NCBI GenBank assembly: GCA_021521415.1
Contig: JAIQDT010007635.1
Location: 56,295-120,294, forward strand
Reading direction: 5' to 3'
DNA length: 64,000 nt
Source of the DNA: Bidens hawaiensis
Taxonomy: Eukaryota > Streptophyta > Magnoliopsida > Asterales > Asteraceae
The notes below the pieces were generated by a model. That model saw only the letters and a program-made list of their open reading frames with translations. It was not told where the DNA came from and did not search any database. Position numbers and translations under genes: made by a program. Positions 58,781 to 64,000 of this stretch are shown in pieces. Each line of letters opens with the position of its first letter. The first letter of the stretch is position 1.

Positions 58781-61401
58781 TTATAATCTGGGGACCCAAG
58801 ACCTATTGGTCTTGGGTCGATACATCCCGTACTTTGGCTGTCCAAAGTTAGTATTAGTATGATATCTGTAAGTCCTAAAAGGATAGCTTCTTGTAGATTG
58901 ACTATGAGGCCATCCAAACCTTCGTGAATTAAATGAATTATTACTAATGGTTTGGTTGTTAACAGGGAAAAACTGAGATCGATTTCTTTGAAAACCTGGA
59001 TTAGTCCAATATCTGAACTTTGATGAATTTTCATTTTTACAATTATAGTAATTACCGTTAGTTCTATTCTCAATTTTTGAAGGCCTCATACCTCTGAATC
59101 TCTGCTTCAGAGGGCAATCAGCAATCAGGTGTCCTAATTGATTGCATCTGAAACAACTCTTGTGTTCAACTTTCGTATCAATAGTTGTTTTAGATGTTGA
59201 GGCTGCATTACTGCCCGTTTGTCTAACATATGGTGGGACATACGGGTTTAGAGGAGAATTATTTTCAGTTGTTTTATTTTCCTCTCCACGTTTTGGTAAC
59301 ACTGCCTCTTCTTTTGTCTCACTCGACTCGGATGACTTCTCCGAATTTGATGAGACAGGACTAGGAACAGAAATCTTAATATTAGAAACAGGCTTACTCG
59401 TTTCGCCTTTACTAACTTCTGGATCTTTAATCGTAACCTTAACTGGAACTGTCTGGCCAATTTCAACATCAACGGATTTCTGATTACTAGGATCATAAGT
59501 ATAGTTATGATTATAAGGTGGTGGAACTTCATTATATCCAATTCCTCCCCTTTTAACTGGGGAACGTTGATCGCTTACAAGGTGATCAAGTATAGTAGAG
59601 GAATTTCTAAATTGCTCAAGCTTTCTGTTAAGTTCCACCACTTTCACCTGGTGATCAGCTATCTGTTTATCCCTTTCAGCTATTAGTTTGGTTTTCTCTT
59701 CTAACACTTCATAGCTAAGATCAATTACTTGTATTTTTTCAGCTAGACTGGCTTTAAGACTTCTGATATCTTTCTCACTAGATTTTATTTTTACCTTGTA
59801 ACTATTTTCTCTAGCTTTAGTGTAATGATGATCTTCTTTTAATGTTTTAAATTGAGCATCTAAACTAACAAACTGATCAGTTATTGTTTTCAATTGTTCA
59901 GACAGATTTTCACATTTCGTACAAGGGAGTTTAGTACTTACCTCGGAGAGCTGATCTGTCACTTCTGCCATGTAAGCTTGATTTTCTCCAGTTAGTTTCT
60001 CACTTCCTGCAGTTTCGATGTTCGCCAAATTCGCCTGTTCGAACACTTCCTCAACATGCAGATTCCAATTGTATTCCCCGTTCTGTCTGGATATCATCGC
60101 CCTATTCTCACTACTTCCACCACTCTGTTGTGTAGACCTGTTCTGACTACGTTCAACTCTGTCATTTGTGCATTCTTTAGCAAAGTGGCCATTCTGTTAA
60201 CAGTTGTAACACCGAACCTTGACTTATCAAAACCTGGTCTTTCACCAACAAACTTTCTACCAGTCTTCTTCATAAACCTTTTAACCCTTCTTACAATCAT
60301 CGCCATCTGCCACTGCAGATCCATCTCTTCCAGATCATCAGCATCGATCTGATCATAGTCTTCGTCTAAAGTTGCAGGATCAACAATCTTGCCTTTAATG
60401 TAATTTTCATACGAAGCATTGAAAGATGCACAGAGAGCAAACTACTGTTCAGCAGATTTAACACTCATGGGCATCTGAGAGTAGTTGTTGTTCGGAACAC
60501 TTGAAGAGAAACTACCCTTGGTTGCTTGAGGTTTAGAAGCATTTGTACCACCAGCTACAAAACACACATCACCATCAATGTTGTGAGTTACATGACCTTC
60601 ATGTGTTGAGTTAGCGCACAAGTCTCCCTTAGAGTAGTACGCAGATGATTCTGACTTCGAACTTGAACTTGAATTAACTTTCGCACCATACATTCCCGGA
60701 TCCTGAACCTGATCAGTTGGTGTCTCTTTTCGAACCATGTTAAGTTCAAAAGTTCGTAGTTTGTTGACTGTTGTTTCCAAGTCATAGTCGGCAAACTCTT
60801 TGTCTTCTCTCATCAAGACAGTGTACATCTCCCATTTCGGTGGGAGAGCATCAAGGAATTTTTCCACGATCTCCTCTTCTTTGTAAGCAATGGAATAATT
60901 GCTGAGTTCGGTCATCAGGTGATAATATCTCGTGATGATATCATCAAGTGATTCATTCTTCAAGTACTTGAACACCGAGAATTGGGTTTTGAGTAGTTTA
61001 ATCTTGGATGCACGAATCCCCACATTACCTTCAAATCGGTTTTCAAGTGCTTCCCATAGCTCTCTAGCGGTTTTATACTTCCTGAAGGTGTGAAGAATCT
61101 CTTGTGGAAGAGCCATTGTAATCGCAGCATGAGCTTTGCTTTCAGCCTCATACATCTTCTTTTCTTCCTCTTCCATCTTGTTGTATTTCTTAATCTGTTC
61201 ACGACCCTCATACAAAGCAGTTGGTGGAATGTATCCGTCTTGAATGCACACCCACATCTTAGCGTCTTGGTATTTAACATACTGCTCAAACCGATCTTTC
61301 CAAGCCACAAAATCGGTACCCTTAAGCATTTTCGGTGCCTTAGTAGCTGAACCTGCTTCCACTTCCATCTTCACCAGTTCCGTAATATTTATCGAAGTCA
61401 T
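58781..61401 (-). pseudogene. gag: gag of inner Sirevirus, with stops and a frameshift
   Basis: ATG at 61401. The N-terminal region matches the outer copy closely. A TAG at about 60442-60444 stands where the outer copy has CAG. Near 60200 a frameshift and a TAA fall inside the first zinc knuckle. From 60097 to 58781 the frame is open: a coiled coil (ENLSEQLKTITDQFVSLDAQ, SLAEKIQVIDLSYEVLEEKT), a Ser/Thr/Lys-rich stretch, a second CCHC knuckle CFRCNQLGHLIADC and a basic Arg/Asn/Phe-rich tail. The frame ends in TAA at 58781, in frame with pol. This large gag with two knuckles and coiled coil is a Sirevirus trait. Confidence 0.9.
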
Positions 61402-61462
61402 CTTTTACGAAACGAAAACACAAAGAAACCCGAATAATAAAAATTTTATCCTTAACAGTACT

Positions 61463-61690
61463 GTAGGCGAAGTTGTGGATAACTTCGCTTAAGTCTTAAC
61501 TTCGCTTGAATTCTTAACTTCGCTCTCCTTTTTAAATTCGCCTGATTTGGCGAAGTTGTGAGGTAGGCGAAGTTGTGGATAACTTCGCTTGAGATAAGCG
61601 AACTTGTGAGGTAGGCGAAGTTGTGGATAACTTCGCTTAACCTTATATCTTCGCCTAAACCCTACAAACAGTAGCGGCAACTTCGCCTGA
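61463..61690 (-). repeat. GCGAAGTT hairpin cluster in the leader of inner Sirevirus
   Basis: Three near-identical hairpins of the form GCGAAGTT, 6-base spacer GTGGAT, AACTTCGC, plus single words, directly before gag as in the outer copy. Confidence 0.9.
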
Positions 61691-61875
61691 TGAACACGAT
61701 GATTTTGCAGGTTTGATTTTGACGTTTTGCTAGGTATGCGAAGGTGTAATGGGTTGTTTTTGATGGTGGGAGGTGAGTAGGACACAAAAACTCGGTAAAC
61801 TCGTCCCGCGAATAGTCGAACGGAACGATTTCTACACCCGCGTGATAATCCCGAACCACACAATCACGAGCAACA

Positions 61876-61887
61876 GCTCTGATACCA
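61876..61887 (-). other. primer binding site of inner Sirevirus
   Basis: TGGTATCAGAGC on the minus strand, one base inside the LTR, complementary to initiator tRNA-Met. Confidence 0.92.
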
Positions 61888-61888
61888 A

Positions 61889-62296
61889 TGTAGGTTCCCA
61901 GCCGGATCTACACGGAATATCTCGTTCTACGTAGGTGCGGAATCCCTACGTAAGACGTTACGAGCGTAGAAGACGATACACGTTAACACGATCAAACACA
62001 CGTTACAATAAACAAAGACACGTTGTATTGCAACTGGAAACACGTGATTCACTGATCACCGATTACACAAACTGAATAACTCGTAAAAACTAAAAACTCT
62101 TTGCCGTAACCTAGGCTATTTAACAGTCGACAACTTCGCCTAACATGTTTAGGCGAAGTTGTCCCTAACTTCGCTTATTCCACAAGTTCGCCTATATCAG
62201 CGAACTTGTGAGCTAACTTCGCTTAATACAAAATACAAATCCAACTAACTCGATTACAGACACTAGACACTGAACTACTGACATCATGTACCAACA
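61889..62296 (-). repeat. 5' LTR of inner Sirevirus
   Basis: 408 bp, TG..CA. Carries a perfect 15-bp inverted repeat (62129-62143 and 62149-62163, 5-base loop CATGT) of the word family AACTTCGCC / GGCGAAGTT, and a second pair CACAAGTTCGC / GCGAACTTGTG at 62180-62210. Confidence 0.95.
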
Positions 62297-63820
62297 AGAG
62301 TTAAACGGTTCATGAAGAAAACAGGTAGAAAGTTCGTTGGTGAAAGACCAGGGTTTGACAAGTCAAAGGTTCAATGTTATAACTGTCAACAAAATGGTCA
62401 CTTTGACAAGGAATGTACAAATGAGAGAGTCGAACGAAGCCAGAACAGGCCTGCATAACAGAATGGGGGAGATAGTGAGAATAAGTCTATGGTATCTAGA
62501 CACAATAGTGGGTATAACTGGAATCTACAGGTTGAGGAAGTCTTCGAACAGGCAAATTTAGTTAACATCGAAACTGGAGGAAGCGAGAGGGAGACGGGGG
62601 AAAATCAAGCTTACATGGCAGAAGTGAATGATCAGCTTTCTGAGGTAAGTTCTGAACTCCCTTGTATGCAATGTGAAAATCTGTCTGAACAGTTGAAAAC
62701 AATAACTGATCAGTTTGTTAGTTTGGACGCTCAATTTAAAACATTAAAAAAAGATCATCATTACACTAAAACTAGAGAAAACAGTTACTCGGTAAAAATA
62801 AAAGCTAGTGAAAAAGATATCAGAAGTCTTAAAGCCAGTTTAGCTGAAAAAATACAAGTAATTGATCTTAGTTATGAAGTGTTAGAAGAAAAAATCAAAC
62901 TAATTGCTGACAGGGATAAACAGATAGCTGATTACCAGTAAAAGTGGTGGAATTAAACAGAAAAAATTGAGCAATTAGAAATTCCTCAGCAATGCTTAAT
63001 CACATTGTAAGTGTTCAAACGTTCCCCAGTTAACAAAGGGGGAATTGGATTTTCTGAAGTTCCACCACCGTATAACCATAATTATACGTATGATCCTAGT
63101 AATCAGAAATCTGTTGATGTTGAGATTAGTCAGACAGTTCCTGTCAAAGTTTCGATTAAAGAACCTGAAGTTAGAAAAGGCAAAACGAGTAAGCCTGGTT
63201 CAAATGTTAAGACTTCTGTTCTTAGTTCTGTCTCATCAAATTCGGACAAGACATCCGAATCTAGTGAGATAAAAGAAGAGGTAGAGTTACTAAAACGTGG
63301 GGAGGAATATAAGCCAATTGAAAAGACCTCTCCCCTAAACCCATTTGTCCCTCCATATGTCAGACAAATGGGAAGTAATACAACCTCAACATCTGAAACA
63401 ACTGTTGAGACGAAAGTTGAACACAGGAGTTGTTTCAGATGCAATCAAATCGGACGCCTAATTGCTAAGTGCCCTCTAAATCAGAGATTCAGAGGTATGA
63501 GGCCTCCGAAAACTGAGAATAAAACTAACAGTAATTACTATAATGGTAAGAATGCTAACTCTCCAAAATTCAGACATTGGACTAATCCAAGATTTCAAAG
63601 AAATCGATCTCAGTTTTTCCCTGTAAACAACCGAACCAACAATTTAAATTCAGTTAATCCACTAAGGTTTGGATGGCCTCATAGTCAATTCTCAAGAAGG
63701 TATCCTTATAGAACTTACAGAAATTATTCTCAAACTGACTTTGGACAACCAAGGTATGGGATACCGGTTAACAGATTTAATCGACCCAAGACCAGTAGGT
63801 CTTGGGTCCCCAGATTTTAA
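62297..63820 (+). pseudogene. gag: gag of outer Sirevirus, part 2
   Basis: Resumes in frame after the insertion ([19 protein letters not shown]), with a first zinc knuckle [18 protein letters not shown] at about 62455 stands where the inner copy has CAA. The coiled-coil part (62489-62941) ends at a one-base deletion near 62940. The last part (63011-63820) holds the second knuckle, CFRCNQIGRLIAKC, whose zinc-binding His is changed to Arg. It ends in TAA in frame with the pol that follows, as in the inner copy. Confidence 0.88.
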
Positions 63821-64000
63821 TCCTTTGCTTTAATCGTGCAGGAACAGTTGAACAGGAATGCAAACAATCTGTGGTTGTGGACAGTGGTTGTTCCCGGCAC
63901 ATGACGGGTAACAAGAATTTGTTACACGAATGGAAACATGTTCAAGGAGGTAGGGTAAGTTTTGCTGGAGAGAGTGGTGGTAGAATCACCGGTATTGGAA
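63821..64000 (+). pseudogene. pol: start of pol (protease) of outer Sirevirus, frameshifted
   Basis: Begins after the gag stop (..LIVQEQLN) and runs to the window end. Next to the protease active site one base is missing compared with the inner copy (CTGTGGTTGTGG against CTATGGGTTGTGG), so the catalytic DSG is out of frame. Confidence 0.85.

Larger units (their letters stand above)
50028..62296 (-). mobile_element. Sirevirus-type Ty1/copia element (inner copy), complete with both LTRs
   Basis: 12,269 bp inserted into the gag of the outer Sirevirus, target duplication AGAGT at 50023-50027 and 62297-62301. Minus-strand order: 5' LTR (62296-61889), primer site, leader, gag (61401-58781), pol (58765-55482), a 2-kb noncoding stretch, a third long ORF (53400-50517), polypurine tract and 3' LTR (50435-50028). 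The LTRs differ at three of 408 positions by eye, so the insertion is young. Even so gag, integrase and the third ORF carry stops or frameshifts. Confidence 0.95.
48017..64000 (+). mobile_element. Sirevirus-type Ty1/copia element (outer copy), interrupted and cut by the window end
   Basis: Plus-strand order: 5' LTR, primer site, leader, gag part 1 (to 50027), then a 12.3-kb insertion, gag part 2 (62297-63820) and the start of the protease at 63838, which runs off the window. The gag joins without loss across the insertion apart from the AGAGT target duplication. The 3' LTR and most of pol are outside. Confidence 0.92.

Overview
The window is nuclear DNA of a flowering plant. It has AT-rich noncoding sequence, one spliced gene with GT-AG introns, and about three quarters LTR retrotransposon or DNA transposon sequence, mostly nested. 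A eudicot of the daisy family (Asteraceae) is my best guess, from the element types: Tat elements with an antisense 'gypsy-type transposase' ORF and Sireviruses with a long third ORF. This guess is inference, not proven by a marker gene.

Layout. 1-3394: 5' part of a Tat-lineage Ty3/gypsy element (minus strand; LTR, PBS, gag, protease, start of RT), cut by the window edge. 3906-5178: Athila-like solo LTR with a perfect 5-bp target duplication. 7344-12497: the only clear host gene, a five-exon TRICHOME BIREFRINGENCE-LIKE (TBL) polysaccharide O-acetyltransferase of 368 aa. 13081-13803: non-autonomous hAT element. About 14150-22106: 3' part of a second Tat element (minus strand) whose pol is degenerate and which carries an opposite-strand, intron-containing ORF with its own TATA box. 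About 22107-30262: CACTA (En/Spm) transposon with a TNP2-type transposase on the minus strand, holding two MITEs. 30268-32003: Athila-like solo LTR (plus) inserted into a tRNA-derived SINE. 32105-46326: complete but decayed Athila element (minus). Its 3' LTR carries a SINE that was later duplicated with surrounding LTR sequence, and its 5' LTR is split by a 2.5-kb Tekay-like solo LTR. 46578-47704: a small GRF zinc-finger gene and an unknown neighbour. 48017-window end: a Ty1/copia Sirevirus (plus) whose gag is split by a second, complete 12.3-kb Sirevirus (minus, 50028-62296).

How the parts relate. The retroelements are decayed copies with frameshifts and stop codons. Comparison of paired copies shows that several stops in the Sireviruses come from C-to-T change in CAA/CAG codons, the expected mark of methylated-cytosine decay. 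The nested order can be read from target duplications and one empty site.

Most notable signals. (1) A noncoding module of about 130 bp, built around a short hairpin with compensatory base changes, occurs once in the Athila 3' region and twice just after pol in the Sirevirus, although these elements belong to different superfamilies. (2) A palindrome-forming GGCGAAGTT / GGCGAACTT word family fills the LTRs, leaders and 3' regions of both Sireviruses and also forms a tandem array inside the unrelated Tekay-like solo LTR. (3) The antisense ORF of the Tat element and the third ORF of the Sirevirus are large proteins of unknown function.
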